DNA from: Ditylenchus dipsaci
Lineage: Eukaryota > Nematoda > Chromadorea > Rhabditida > Anguinidae
Direction of reading: 5' to 3'
NCBI GenBank assembly: GCA_004194705.1
Contig: SADC01000438.1
Coordinates: 1 to 64,000 of the forward strand
Length of the DNA stretch: 64,000 bases
The notes under the pieces were generated by a model, which did not search any database, was not told where the DNA came from, and worked only from the letters and a program-made list of their open reading frames with translations. Both the position numbers and the translations under genes were made by a program. Position 1 is the stretch's first letter; the number at the start of each line of letters is the position of its first letter. Below, in pieces: positions 1 through 12,346 of the stretch.

Positions 1-13
1 ACGACAAATTCTA

Positions 14-461
14 TTAAATGTAGCGGAGAAAACCAATAATCATAAAGAGAAAAGAATAATTATTTCTTGGATACTGACGAAGGAACACGTTCTTTTCGAC
101 GTCAGCCCTGTTTCTTGAGCGAGCCATCAGCACTCGGACAGAAGAAGCACTTCCAAAACTTCTTCCATAACGGACGGCGCCCACGATAAGAAAGCTTCCA
201 GAAGACGATTGCATAGCATTATCAGCCGCTGAAAGCAAAGAAGTAGAAAACGTCCACACGCTCCGAACGAACTCAGAGAACATTACCTGGAAAGCAGAAA
301 GCCCACACAAAACCCGACCTGAGCATATCCAGTCTTTTCAGCTCAGCATTGACGACAATCGTGGGCCACTTCATGACAAGATTCTGCCCTACTCTAGCAG
401 TCATTTGCTCAGACAAAAGACATAGCAATTGGCGAGCTAGTAAATTCTGAAGGACGAACAC
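14..461 (-). CDS. possible helical protein, two-exon fragment at window edge
   Basis: Reading right to left, an open stretch at about 461-294 (containing LLARQLLCLLSEQMTARVG) ends at a plausible donor CAG/GTAATG. A 59-base intron ends in TTTGCTTTCAG, and a second open stretch follows from about 233. In one frame the second exon reads LCNRLLEAFLSWAPSVMEEV followed by LEVLLLSE, strongly amphipathic helix; the frame then has to shift to continue. The helix-rich composition would suit a HEAT-repeat or karyopherin-like protein, but I do not recognise the family. The joining phase does not work without a one-base correction. The gene would continue off the left edge. Chance open frames remain possible. 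Confidence 0.35.
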
Positions 462-470
462 GTTAATATC

Positions 471-1617
471 ATGGTGGTAACATGGAAGACACTATAAGCG
501 GTTGAGGCACTACCTTAGTGCAAAACATCTATCACATAAAAAACGTGACCTTTTGAGTCAATCTGTTTTAGTTTTTTTTCACTCTTTTGTGTGCTTACAC
601 AATAGTTCATTGTTGCTTCCACAGTTCTCGCGCAACAGATTGCTTGTTATTTGCTGTTTTTGCAACACAGAACACGTCCCGTTGTGCCACCATTGAACCA
701 CCTGAAAACATAAAAAAAATTGGACAACGTAAACGACAGACGAAAAGTGCAAATCAACAGTCTTTTCACAATAACTATATACCAAAAGATAGCCCCCAGA
801 CATTCAGCTACAAGAATAATTGAGCCGATTTTTTGCAAAGTTGCTATTTTAGAAACTAGAGGACAGTTTATAAGCAAACAACTGGCATTTTTCCGAGTAA
901 GATTATTAGGTTTTTTTGCGTTTTTCTGTCTAACTTTTGCATAAAACACGCCTAAATTTGCATTTTTCGCGTACGTCTTTTTTTTACCAGATCTGCAGCA
1001 AATTTACTCCTCTATAAGGCGTCATCCTCCTTTTTTGAGTTTTGAAAAATACTAAATAATCATGATGTGTACAGTCGTTCAAAACCAGATGAACTTTTTG
1101 GCATATATTCCAAAATAACTACTGTCATCTCGATCAAAATATTGCGTGTTTTCGGGGCGAGTATGGCTTTTCTATTCTGGCTCTTGATGTGAATAACCGT
1201 TTGCAATAAACTAATGCGATATAATAAAAATAAAATCAGAAACAAACCTCAGGTTACAGGATTACAAGCTTCAACATTTCAGTCATTTTTAAAATTTTTT
1301 TCTATTGGCGCAAAATTCAAAAGTGATTATGTTTTTGAATTTTAAGGGGTGTGGTACTTAATTAAATTTATTTTGAAGAAATAATTCTCGTTTGAATTGA
1401 CCTGGTTACCGCCTTTTAAAATATCCATCGGCGGCGAGCATGCCCCTTTAATACAGTAAATACGGTTATTCATCGTGTTATTTTACAAAATCAGTCAGAA
1501 ATATTGCATAAATCTTTTTTAAAGTAAGCTCTGAAGAATTTTGCACAAGTATTCTATAAAAACCTCTCTCAAGTTTTCATAATTTCTACGATTACTACAT
1601 CATGTTGCGCAAATTTT
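471..1617. other. no supported gene
   Basis: AT-rich sequence. Overlapping short open frames occur on both strands at 502-950 but no frame shows domain-like composition or a convincing splice chain. Possibly upstream or intronic sequence of the minus-strand gene at the edge. Confidence 0.5.
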
Positions 1618-1621
1618 TTAA

Positions 1622-2523
1622 CCCTCTTTTGCCGGTTGGCCATATTTTGGCCAGTTTCGAAAATTGATATAAAATATGACTAATTTCTTACGTTCAGACG
1701 TAATTTTTTTCGAAAAAACTACAGAAAAAGTTGCAAACATTTCAGTGGTGAAAAGACTGAACAGAAGACAAGGAAATTGCTAAAAATTTAATCAAAAGTT
1801 GTATTTTTGCAGTTTTCTACTACATTATTTTTATTACTTTATTTGTTTAGTAATCCACGAATATCGTTACACCACGCTATTTACTTTATGGAATATAGAA
1901 GCACTATACTGCAAATAAAATGCATTTTTTTATTGAAAGTGCAAAGATATAAAAGTTAGATTTTTGAATCGATTATAATCGTGGCCATATTTTGCCAAAC
2001 CGGTCCAAAGCGGTATTTAAAAAAAACCTAAGCCATTGATTTATTTATCCATTTATCTCTTTTCATCACTCTTTGTGGTAAATTTTTTCGTTTACCACAT
2101 AGTTATCTTTCAAAGGGAAATAATTATGTTAGCATATAGGAATGTGTTAGAAGACAAATTTTGAAAAATCAAGCGTTTTTGCGCGTTGGATGCGCGAATG
2201 TAGAAAATCACTGCTCAGTGACGTGCAAAAGATGTGAAATTACCGCTTCACATCTAATTTTTTGAGTCATTTGATGGTTTGTATGGGAATGATTACGAAA
2301 TTCTAAAAAAAATTTTCAAACAGCTTGTCTTCGAAATAGCATCAGTTTTCAAATTGGCGCCATAACTATTTTTACCGCTTTGAGCCGGTTGGCCAAAATT
2401 GGCCATTCAGAATTAACTTTTCCGGAATTTTTTTTCGGCCATTGTTATTTTCTTCCTGATTGTCTTCTAAAAATGCAAAAAATCTGTTAAAAAGAAGCAT
2501 CTGCGAGACGCCGCAAAAGAGGG
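1622..2523. mobile_element. piggyBac-like non-autonomous element
   Basis: The ends are inverted repeats CCCTCTTTTGC and GCAAAAGAGGG, directly flanked on both sides by TTAA (1618-1621 and 2524-2527). TTAA duplication with termini beginning CCC is the known signature of the piggyBac superfamily. Subterminal GGTTGGCCA blocks are also repeated inversely near both ends. No transposase frame is visible in the 0.9 kb body, so this is a deletion derivative or MITE. Confidence 0.75.
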
Positions 2524-2527
2524 TTAA

Positions 2528-3725
2528 AGTTACAGGTTCGAATCCCGATGGTAGCAGAATTTATTTTTTTTACTGGAATAACTTTAAGGTGGTCATACAT
2601 TCAGAATCGGTCCTGAACACGATTTGAAATAGAAACCCAGTCCTGAAGTAGTCCTGTAAGGCCACGGTATCAAATTAGTGTTTCTCCTCTCACTCCCACT
2701 ATGCCTTTCACTCTCACTCTCAGTGTTGTACCCAATAGGAAAAAATTGCCTCTCAGTCTTATATTCACTTTCAGTGTATTCAATGACTTTTTTGGACTCT
2801 CCACTTCAGTAAAAATTTTGCTGTATTTTAATTTTTTAGTCTTAACGACCAAACCAAGTGGTCGTCCACTTGGAGCAAAACCTGGAGCAAAAACTGTTTT
2901 TACTTCGCGGTTTAAACTTGTTTTCTGGAATTCAGGCATGCTGAAATGGTTTGATAGTGGTAAAATACCGTTTTGTAGGGGTATTTCTTGTGTTGGTAAA
3001 ATCCAGTTTGGGTAAAATCAATTATTGCCGAATACTCAAAAAGCTCGACGAAACGGTATTTCACCACTATCAAACCATCTTCCGCATGCCTGAATTAGTC
3101 CAAAAAAACACACATATAAACGTAAAAAATTTTTGGTCCAGTGGACGACCACTTGGTTTAGTTGGTGCATGGAATATCCAGTGGAACTGAAGTTGGATCA
3201 TAGAAAAAAATTTTAAATTTTAAGAGTTCTTTACAAGACGAAAATATTACTACAAGGAGTTTACCCTGAGTTCTTCAACCTCGTACGACACCACTGGGTA
3301 CAACAAAACCAAGTGGTCGTCCACTTGGATTAAAAAAAATTACGTTGTTCATGTTCCAAAACCTTTTTCTGAATTTATTTAGGCATGCAAAAATTGTTTG
3401 TCTACTCACAAAATCCACAAAGTTTAAGGTCGACCACTTGGGTGGGTAACACCCACGGTATTGATATTCCAGTTGGTTAAACAGCATTTGGTCTTAACAA
3501 ACCGTGTTCAGGTTATAATTTTGGATAGGGTACATTGATTTTCAGTACTTTCAGTGTAATCCAAAATATCGGATTCTGGAGCTGAATGCTATTTAAAAGA
3601 AGTACACAGGTGACCCCCTATCCAGCCTGAGGTTTACTGGTCTAATAAAAAACTAGTTTATGGTTGTTATTTCAAGAAAAAAATAATTTCTACTACCACC
3701 GGGATTCGAACCTGTAACTTTAAAA
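2528..3725. repeat. composite palindrome with tRNA-like ends
   Basis: The left edge carries ACAGGTTCGAATCCCGATGG (plus) and the right edge the same motif on the minus strand (about 3700-3718), a B-box-like tRNA T-arm sequence. Inside are an inverted pair (GGTTTGATAGTGG near 2950, CCACTATCAAACC near 3064) and several copies of a palindromic word CCAAGTGGTCGTCCACTTGG (near 2853, 3138 and 3309). Related sequence recurs near 44.2-44.5 and 61.0-61.2 kb. No gene is supported. Confidence 0.55.
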
Positions 3726-3885
3726 AAATTTTCGCAAGTGAGTAGTAACGATTTCTACAATTAGTTTAACAGAGGGATGGAAAGTATTTTTTTTAAAAAA
3801 TTGAACACTTAGAAACCGCCGAAGCTCTTTTTCGAAAATTTTATGTTAAGGCACAGAGTATAGTTTTCCTCAGATAATTTTTTAT

Positions 3886-4576
3886 GGGTAAAACGGAATT
3901 TTGCAGCTAATTCTCGTAATTTTGCAGCTAATTTTTTTTGCAGCTACTCTCTTAATTTTGCAGCTAAGTCTCGTTATTTTGCAGCAAATCCTTGTAATCT
4001 TGCAGCAAATATGAGTGAATTTTTGCGGGAATTCGAATTTCCTAGTCAAAAGATGAATTGATCGACTCAGAATCCCAGCCGGAGTGGTCAGAAGCCCCTG
4101 AAGTTGTTTTTTGGGGGTTTACTAAAGGGGGGGGTAAACTTTTTGCGAAAATTCGATTGGCGGATCAGAATTCCGCGTCCGATCGGCTTAATCGCTCAGA
4201 ATTCGCGCGCTGAACCACTCAAAACCGTCATAAACCTGAAATTCGAGCGATTAAGCGGCGATCGGACCGGAATTCTGATCCGCCCAATCGAATTTTCGCA
4301 AAAAGTTTACGCCCCCCTTTAGTAAACCCCCAAAACCAACTTTTCAGGGGCTTCTGACCACTCCGGGCTGGGATTCTGAGCGATCCAATTCATCTTTTGA
4401 CTAGGAAATTCGAATTCCCGCAAAATTCACTCATATTTGCTGCAGATTACAAGGATTTGCTGCAAATTACGAGAATAGCTGCAAAATTACGAGAATTAGC
4501 TGCAAAAAAATTAGCTGCAAAATTACGAGAATTAGCTGCAAAATTACGAGAATTAGCTGCAAATTCCGTTTTACTC
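3886..4576. mobile_element. foldback element A1 with word-array arms
   Basis: This is a near-perfect palindrome. Each outer arm is a tandem array of a word close to TTTGCAGCTAATTCTCGTAA; the inner arms carry the shared core (GCGGATCAGAATTC, GATCGGCTTAATCGCTCAGA). The termini GGGTAAAACGG/CCGTTTTACTC are bordered by an 8-bp direct repeat TTTTTTAT (3878-3885 and 4577-4584), a likely target duplication. No protein is encoded; the open frame at 4397-4612 is only the translated array. Confidence 0.75.
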
Positions 4577-4584
4577 TTTTTTAT

Positions 4585-5821
4585 TTCGGAATCATGTGTT
4601 AATGATTGCTAAGCAATTTCTCTGTGCTAAACTATAAAAACTTTTTTTTATACTTTTTGAAGAAAAAATTTAGAAAAAAACTTATGTATTTACGATACAC
4701 AAGAAGGTTGAGCTTGAGTTCAGAATCCCCCCCCCCCCACGGGACTGATCAGTGGAGGAGATAATTCATATTCGTGTTCTCGACCCCGATTTCATGAGAA
4801 AGCCGCGCGTTTTTTTGGTTCTGAGAAAAAAAAAATTTCGAACCCACAGGGGGTATCATGGTTTTTAGTCAAAATTCGAAAATTTAAATTGGCGCCTTTT
4901 GAATTAGGAAGGAATAAGGCTGTATAGGGAGGGGAAGGGAATAAAAGGGGGCCACTTTTATGGCAGAACGTAAAAATTCAAAATTTTTGTATTCTTCGCC
5001 TGCCTCACCATGTTTTTCAACGGGGCCGTGGCAAAAAGAGACTCTATATGCATTTTTGATCAAGAGTACTTCTCGAATCATGTCTAAGGTAAGTAAGTCC
5101 GAGCGTCTCTAACTCTCGGATACTCCACGGATACGATAAATATCGCGGATATTTGATTGTTACTACCACCCCAGATGAAAGATTTTGATAGGAAAGCTGT
5201 CGAATATACTTTTGAGTACCGCGCGAAGGTAGCCTCTTTGCGGCTAGGACAGCATACTCCACATTGCAAATAATAGAAGTAAACCAATCGGTGGCCCCTC
5301 TAAAATTAATAAAAGCTGGTGTTACGAAAGCTGTAGTACCAGATGGCAGTACTTAGGTGATATTAGCTAGGTAGCGATCCACTTTCCGCATATGGTCTGA
5401 TTTACTTCGAAAATAGTCTAATATACCACACTAATATGCCACATCCTGCTTGCTTTCACCTGAGTACCACCACCTGGTAACCCCACCTATTACCACCATT
5501 GAGCAGCACCACCTTAGTATCAATTTCTGGGTAGCTCGACACTGGTACCAGTGCCTGGATACTACTACCTAAGTATCACTAGCTAGATAGTTCTACCGAG
5601 CACCGATACCTGGGCGCTACCTGGGACCATGGGACATAAAACTTTTAAAGCTGGATTTACTGCAAATTTTGAACAATTTTCGCTTGGTTTTCATTCGAAT
5701 TTTCATAATAAATTCAAGAGTGAAAATGTCCCAGAGAGTGAAATGTCCCAGAAAGTGAAATTTCCGTAGAGTGAAATGTCCGTGTCCCGGTACTCGCTAC
5801 TCGATTTGCATCAGTAAAAAG
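4585..5821. other. gene-free stretch with repeat fragments
   Basis: Contains a G/C homopolymer near 4729, a degraded copy of the E repeat at about 5030-5110 (GACTCTATATGCATTTTTGA then ATCATGTCTAAGGTAAGTAA), and a stretch at 5440-5640 rich in GGTACC/TACCACC words. No coding frame stands out. Confidence 0.5.
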
Positions 5822-5825
5822 TTAA

Positions 5826-6011
5826 AGGACCATGTTTTGCGCGCAGTGGTACGACAAAAATTTGAATTCGCGGGGACACTTCTCTTTGGTCTCTCACTGT
5901 ACTCTTTGCAGTTATTTCGATCGACTCCAAAGTACACTGAGAGGCCAAAGAAAAATGTCCCCCGCCAATTCAAATTTTTGTCATGCCACTGCGCACAAAA
6001 ACCATGGTCCT
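5826..6011. mobile_element. TTAA-flanked MITE, H family copy 1
   Basis: Inverted ends AGGACCATG...CATGGTCCT lie directly between TTAA at 5822-5825 and TTAA at 6012-6015. The arms contain GCGCGCAGTGG and its complement and a GGACACTTCTCTTTGG block. Sister copies lie at 24074-24264 and, more divergent, 8120-8467. The TTAA target suggests a piggyBac-type mobiliser, but the termini differ from the element at 1622. Confidence 0.75.
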
Positions 6012-6243
6012 TTAAAGCTTTTTTCTGGAGCAAAAAAAGTATTTTTTAAGCACCCAAAAATGTCAAAATCGACCTCGAAATTTTCCAACTTTTTGAGGTT
6101 GAACAATAACTCCCGGGGACTTAATACAGAAAATACGGTAACTGCTGTCGAATTATATGTTCGGTCCTCACCTGTAAATATTTTAAACTTTCTCAGGTAA
6201 TCGAGCAAACATAAGCATCGTGATGAAAAGTTGCGTTTGGCAG

Positions 6244-9200
6244 GATCCTTTCTCGCCCGAATATCATATTGCTGGATGATCATGAGGACGTCATCTCTGA
6301 AGATGATCTGAAAATAATATTTGATGGAAAAGAAACAGGTTGCACACTACTTCTTTATACGCTGTTATTGTGTATTTACCTACATATTCAGATTTGGGTG
6401 TGGTTCTTGTTCAGACATGGTAATCATCAATTATTTTGTAGCTATGCTGAAGAAAACTTTTTAGTATGCTACACCAGAGGACAATACTGTGCATCTCAGT
6501 GAGGGAGCAGTTGAATCACCAATGCCTATTGCTGAAGATCACAAGAGCTTAGATGTGGCTACGAAATCTGAAAAGTTTTCTTGGTGAATGACTATGGTTG
6601 ACATGATTGCCTAGTAATTTTGTTTACGGTGTCATTTTAGGGGTTCACCATCAGAAACAGAGAATATTACATCATGCTATGAGGTGGTTTTCTATCATTG
6701 AGTTAGTCAGCTATCTTCTAACGTTTGTTCTTTAGAGAATCGATAGGGATCGCCAGAATAATCCAAAGTCTTCAATAAGCTTGATGCAAGTATTTTGGCC
6801 AATTTTCGATCCGGATATCAGGTTTTTCATACATAATCTTTTGTAAAACTTTATTTGTTTTACTTCAGACAAATGCGACTTTTTGGGTATCTTGTTATTC
6901 CCATTGATTTGGTTCAACCAAAAATTTTCCGAAATTTAGAAGAAAATGAAGCTTCGTCAAGAGTTGCAGTTCTACATTTCTGAGGTTTGGTCAATTGACT
7001 CTCACTCTTGTTCAGTCCAAGTTTAGCTTTGGCGTGTCTACCCATTTCGTTGGTCATCTCTGGATCTACAGTCAACGGCTGTGCTCCAATGACGCTGACC
7101 TGGATATGTGCCTGTGCATCCCCAGGAGAAGTCCTAGTGCTGCTTACAATCTCAATCGAGGGTTTTCATTTTCGTTTGCCACATTTACCAACGTTCCCTT
7201 CTCGTTACAGATTCGCTGCCAAAAAACCTGAAGATGGTGCGCAAGAAAGCTGTTCAAATGTAGCCTGGTTAGTAGGGTTTGTTTATTGCAGCTAAGGTAA
7301 CTTTTTCATACAGTCGAATCATTGTTTAAAGAGTAACTGAAAATTATCGGATACGTGTAGGTAGAGTGGAATTTTCGGCCTCCTAGCAAGCAATGGTAGC
7401 CCCTTCACGCTCCTTAAAATTGCACATCCGCTACCATTGATTTTTTGTGCTTTCTGCGTAACTTAGCCTGTATTATAGTCAAAACAACTATTTATACTGT
7501 CAAGTCATTACTAAACTGTGCCTCGAGATGATTTGATTTTTTTTCAATTCAGGTCCCAATTCTTCGAATCCTGTGTAAAAAGCCGTATGCTGGACTTCAG
7601 GTTATTATTTTTGTGTTTTTGGATGATAACCGTTTGAAATTTTTTGTACAGATTGATCTGAACGTTAACAATGTGATTGGGATTCATAATAGTCACTTGC
7701 TCCATTATTATTCAAGGTACGATGGAATATTGTGTTCAAGTTTCGAGTTGAGCTATAGTCTTCTTAATTGCAGGGTGGATGACCGATTTCCCGTGCTCTG
7801 CTTTGCTGTTAAGGTTAGCCTTTTCTCATTACCGCCTTATGTCTGTAAAAACGGGCATGTTCCTTTTATTTCTCAACCCTTCGAAAATCGGAAAAATTTG
7901 ATTTCGAGGTTTTCGGGTGCTCAACAGAATCTGAAAAGTGCAATCGGTAAAGCTCGTGGGAGTTAAGAAAATGCAAAAAACAGATTTGCAAAATGTTTCT
8001 CTGTGCTGAGATATAACCCTCAAGGTCGAAGGGGCCCGTCTATCAGAGATTGCCCGCTAATAGAGATAATACGGTATTTACCTCGAGAGAATATTAAGGC
8101 TTGCTTTTTGACGTTTTAAAGACCATTGTCATCTACGGCCACGGAAATTTGGACTTTTTGAATTGCGGAGGACAGCTAAATTACTGCAAAAATATTTTTG
8201 AATTATTTATTTATTTTCATTTATATATTGTAATTTATTTGTATAATCGAAGCGAGTCCTCCGAAACTATAAGTAAGTTGTAGTGCAGTGGCTGTGTAGA
8301 TCTTGTCCGATCTGGCAATGTCAAGCATCGTTGGGCTCGGCTAGTACATCGTTTCAAAATTTTAGAAAAATTAATGTGCAAACTAAAAATATTTCAATAA
8401 ATAATTTAGCTGTCCCCCGCCAATTTAAAAAAATCCAAATTTCCGTGGCCGTAGACGCAATGGTCCTTTAATGCCGAATCTGTTTTTGTCGCCTTTTTTG
8501 ATAAACTCAAAAATATTTTCTGGTTTTTACCATAACGTTTTACGCCTGTTCGTTTGGTCTCCATGCGTGCTTTATTCTTTTGGAATGATATTGTAAGGTT
8601 CTACTGTAAACCAGGTTCAAAAAATACCTTGGTCCCTTGATGTCTTTTCCTGACTAATGCCTTGGTCACCCGCCCGTTTCGGTTGTGGTAATACTGTGAT
8701 TGTCATTAGCATGATCACCTTTCAATATAGTCACCTTAGAAACAACATGGGGAAACAAGACATATATTGGAGCCTGATTTTCATAGTAGTGCTGAGACAC
8801 CCTCAGCTATCACACTCAGACCATAAATTTTCGGCTAAATCTGCCACTAGGACCCATTGTGAGTTTTTACTTCCCAATTAAAGAAAGTAGAGTTCAGTTG
8901 AACAACAAGGAAGACTATGAATTCTTTGCTCATCCGGTGGTACGACCGGCAGTATTCTAACATAAATATTCTAAAAAAACCCATTTATTGTGAAACAACC
9001 ATGTCAAAATTTACGCAGAACTGATCATATTGATGCCTCTAACGCTCTTTATTTTTTAGGAATGGTCCAAAACTGCTGGAATTAATGATGCTTCTTTGGC
9101 ATGCTGAACAGGTGTTTTATTATTTCTTTTATAATTCAGTTTTTTGCTACCGGATCTCTTAGTTACTCTTGAACCTGATGGTCTTGCACTTTCTTCAAGT

Positions 9201-10530
9201 GGCTTCTTGTCCTCCAGTCTTGCCGAATCTGCAAAAGATCTATCGAAGTTTTTCGATAAGCGCCAACCGTTGAGCAACTTGAGACTATTTCGGAGCTTCC
9301 GTTCCATTGCCCGTATGTAAAATATTTTGGGAATTTCAAATGCACAGTTCACCCTTATTCTATCCCTTGTTCAATAACTCCGTATTTTTCCCGAGTACCC
9401 TTCTTCGTTTCTTTCTCATTTCATAGATTTTTTGGTGTTACAGGACCTCGAAAATGAAAGGCCTGAATCTCACCTATCCAAGATACTACATTGGCCCTTT
9501 AGCTTCAAAAATTGTGAAATCGAGAAAATTTGAGTGCAAAATACGGATTTTGGGGAGGAGTTAATAGTGGAAATAGGGAAAGTTAATAGACGAAATAGTG
9601 TCACCCTAAGAGTTCCTCCTGTCTGTGGTCTGACACTTTTTTACCTCAATTTTGAAGACCTCCACAGTTGTTTTTGATCAGTTTAATCTAGAATATTGCA
9701 AGCATTCCGAGATCGACGTTTTTTTCAATTAAACAATTTTACCGTGAAAAGCGCGGGTACTCTATATAACGCGACCCTATTGTTTTCAAAAGTACATCAA
9801 GCACTCGTCGGTCAAATTTTAAAAAAAAGGCATAATTGAGGTTCATGCGATTTATGGACTAGACTGATCAAGGAAAACGACAGAAGTTTTTAAAAATTAA
9901 AGTAAGTAAAGTCGGGTGGCTGTTGGGGGTGCGTATATCTAGAATGGACCGTATCAGTGTGCACTCTTATCAACCTTCCGTAACTATCCAACAATTCACA
10001 TGCATCTTTTTTGCTTTCACAAAAGCAGAACATTACATTGAATCCGAGTTTACCCGCTCATAGCATCCTTCTTAAACAGTAGCATCATATGTGTTATCTT
10101 TCAGAGCCACCCGAGCCGAAAAATGAAAAGACAGTGGGTGAGTTTTTTATCGGCTTTTCGACTACTACCCAAGTTCAACTTTTCTGAGAACGCCATTTCA
10201 ATCTGCAAGGCAAAGTGTTTCCGAGGTGGGCGGCTTTTAACTGGGAACTTTTTGTGATTCTATCGATTTGTTCAGGGTTGACCTGTCACGTTCCCATGAT
10301 AAATATTTCATCTACATTGAAGAGCCTTTTGAGGGACTTAACACAGCACGATGTGTGACTGGTGAAAGAGAGGTACATTTTTTGCTGGAGGAGAGCGTGT
10401 ACACAATTTTTTAGTGGTGATAATTCAAACTTCTATCCTCGTCCAAAGTCAACTATCAAAAAAGTTGCCTCGCATGGAGAGCTGCTGGCTGGAACTCCTT
10501 GCTTCGAAAGTGGTCAATAGCTACTGTTGA
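6244..10530 (+). CDS. GLD-2/TENT2-like cytoplasmic poly(A) polymerase
   Basis: Proposed exons: 6244-6338, 6465-6583, 6641-6683, 6736-6821, 6869-6984, 7016-7161, 7211-7259, 7553-7600, 7652-7716, 7774-7813, 9060-9111, 9140-9312, 10105-10137, 10174-10225, 10276-10372 and 10415-10530. The family adds poly(A) tails to mRNAs in the cytoplasm. Family marks in order: helix KKMKLRQELQFYISE; nucleotidyltransferase signature GSTVNG followed by SNDADLDMCLCIP (the D-L-D pair aligns with the catalytic aspartates); IDLNVNNVIGIHNSHLLHYY (third aspartate); EWSKTAGINDASL; LNLMVLHFLQ and PPVLPNLQKIYR; and the C-terminal IEEPFEGLNTAR. The acidic N-terminal exons are not family-specific, and the true start lies upstream, unlocated. 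Reading through needs single-base corrections near 7080, 9107 and 9177, and the frame near 6940 has an in-frame TAG. One proposed intron (6985-7015) is only 31 bases. Identity as this family is firm; exact exon borders are not. Confidence 0.85.
7832..8074. mobile_element. TA-flanked D-family element in polymerase intron
   Basis: Starts at TACCGCCTTATGTC and ends TAATAGAGATAATACGGTA, with TA at both borders. Its right half (AAAATCGGAAAAATTTG, then AAACAGATTTGC) matches the element at 55279-55537. It sits in the long intron between the exons ending 7813 and starting 9060. Confidence 0.55.
8120..8467. mobile_element. TTAA-flanked MITE, H family copy 3
   Basis: Inverted ends AGACCATTG and CAATGGTCCT lie between TTAA at 8116-8119 and 8468-8471. 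The arms include ACGGCCACGGAAATTTGGA and its complement. It sits in the same polymerase intron as the preceding element. Confidence 0.65.
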
Positions 10531-10624
10531 GAAGAGAAAGAATCATCCTTATTCGAGTAAAATACAATTGAATCTAAGTTTATGGATACAGCTTTTGTTG
10601 TGGTATCGTTATTCGTATGTGTTC

Positions 10625-10630
10625 AATAAA
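10625..10630 (+). terminator. AATAAA polyadenylation signal
   Basis: AATAAA about 95 bases after the proposed stop codon of the poly(A) polymerase gene; consistent with its 3' end. Confidence 0.5.
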
Positions 10631-11640
10631 GGATTAGATTGGTTTCCTTAAAAATTTTGATAATTGTCACTTAGCATATCAACTGAGCATTCAAAGACGA
10701 GGGTTTTGCCCGGCCTAAATTTCCGGCCGAGCCGAAGAGTCGAGCGTAGCCGAAAGCATAAAAAATGTCAGCCGGCCGACAACTCTATCAAAGACGCATT
10801 CTTTTTAATTTTACTTGCATTTTGCGTGAGAAGCCACCAAATCAATCGGGTGAGACAAAAATGGCAATTGCTGATGATACATAGTAGTTTTGTGTTCTTG
10901 TGATGACTGTTTGTGATGTTATGCTTTTTTCAATTTTCATCTATCAACACTCCGCTGGTCAGGCGTGATCTTTGTGACTCCTGTCTTAGAGTTTCACCAT
11001 GAGCACGATGGTGTTTCTGGTTTTAAAATTTTAGACAAAAAAGCTTTGCCGGAGCCCTCTAAACATTCGTAGCTACTTATTTTTGTTCTGTCACAAAAAT
11101 GCAAAAAAAGTATTATAACTGTTTAGGTAATCAATATTTTTTTATTATCTGTAAAATGTATCTTGTAGAACAACAACAGGGCTATCTTTTGACTAGTTAT
11201 TTTTCTGTGTGTCAAAATCCCAAAGACTTTGGGTGATCAATAGTTGTAACCCAGGCCCACTGAGTATAAACAGGGTATGTTTTGTAGAATTTTTTTTAAG
11301 GATTCTGAATCTGTAAAAAATAGAATATGTTCTTTGCTGAAGAAGCGAGCGATAGCGCCATTTCAGAGCGCCACTGCAAATTGCGCGAGTATTTAGCGTA
11401 ATTCGGGTTAGGTAAATGAATTTTTTTATTATGATCTCAACGAATTCGGTTCCATTTTGCTATTAGTGGTGACTTTCGGAAGACGGGAGAGTTTAGTGTG
11501 CATTGCGACTCAAGTGAAAAATCCTCAGTTATTTGCCTTGGTCGGCGATGCACTTAATTTTTCGATTACAGGCGCCTAACAAAATCATCCACCAAGATTT
11601 CTTCATCCAGCTCGGCTGTATGTAGGCTCAATGAAGAGCT
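10631..11640. other. no supported gene
   Basis: Short open frames only. A GC-richer patch with CGGCCGAGCCGAAG-like words is at about 10710-10760. Nothing else is recognisable. Confidence 0.5.
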
Positions 11641-11659
11641 AATTTTCTGCAAATTTACT

Positions 11660-12320
11660 TTCTCAATACACTAACATTGAATTCGGCGTCAGAAACTGAG
11701 CCAAGGCCTCTAAGTCAAAAAAAGAAAGCATGGTTGACCGAAATTTTCCGACAACTACTCTCGTTCGCGGTGTACACCCACTTTTCTCAAGCAAACTTAT
11801 GCTCGTTACATAGCTTAGAGTTTGTAGATTTAACCATTCTGATACACTAACACTTATTTTCCCATCGATAACAGAGTTACTGACCCTCAAAAGTCGAAAA
11901 ATCAAAAGCAAAATAACTTGAAGGGCATTGCGTCTCCGACAACGTTTTCCCCCGCAATTCAAAAATTCTTGCCTAATAATTAGACTTCTGTACGGATTTT
12001 TTAACTTGTTTCTAACTAAACTTAACCTAAAATAAAATGTTAGAAACAAGCTGAGAAATCCGTACAGAAGTTCAATGATTAGGCGAATAATTTTGGATTG
12101 GCGGAGACGATTCAGAACGCGTGGCCATGACCCTTTTAATAAAATTTACCGACAGCAGTTCTTGTTCGCTGCATACAGTCATAGTTTTTCTCGGCAAACT
12201 TATGCGTATTAGACAGCTAAAGACTTGTAGATTTAACCTTCCAATACATCAACACCAATTTCCGCGTCGAAAACTGAGTTACGCGGAAGAAGAAGTCAAA
12301 ATATCGAACTTGAAAAGTTA
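11660..12320. repeat. diverged tandem copies around an H-like element
   Basis: Blocks with AACTTATGC, GTAGATTTAACC, ATACA(C)TAACA and AACTGAG(TTAC) in the same order occur at about 11790-11880 and 12200-12285, with a partial third at 11665-11700. Between them (about 11930-12137) is an H-like inverted sequence with CTTCTGTACGGATTTTT and its complement. In the plus frame the copies read FRQLLSFAVYTHFS and, with an indel, YRQQFLFAAYSHSF, so an old duplicated exon is conceivable. The 128-codon minus frame at 11663-12049 crosses the element and is not credible as a gene. Confidence 0.5.
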
Positions 12321-12346
12321 ACTGGTTAGCTATGGACATTACGAAA

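Noticed and set aside
6995..7295. Minus-strand reading of the polymerase signature exon as a separate gene
   Set aside because: It is open for about 50 codons, but the plus strand gives the nucleotidyltransferase signature with the following family motifs in order.
11663..12049. 128-codon open frame on the minus strand
   Set aside because: It runs through a palindromic H-like element and diverged duplicated blocks; no domain-like composition.
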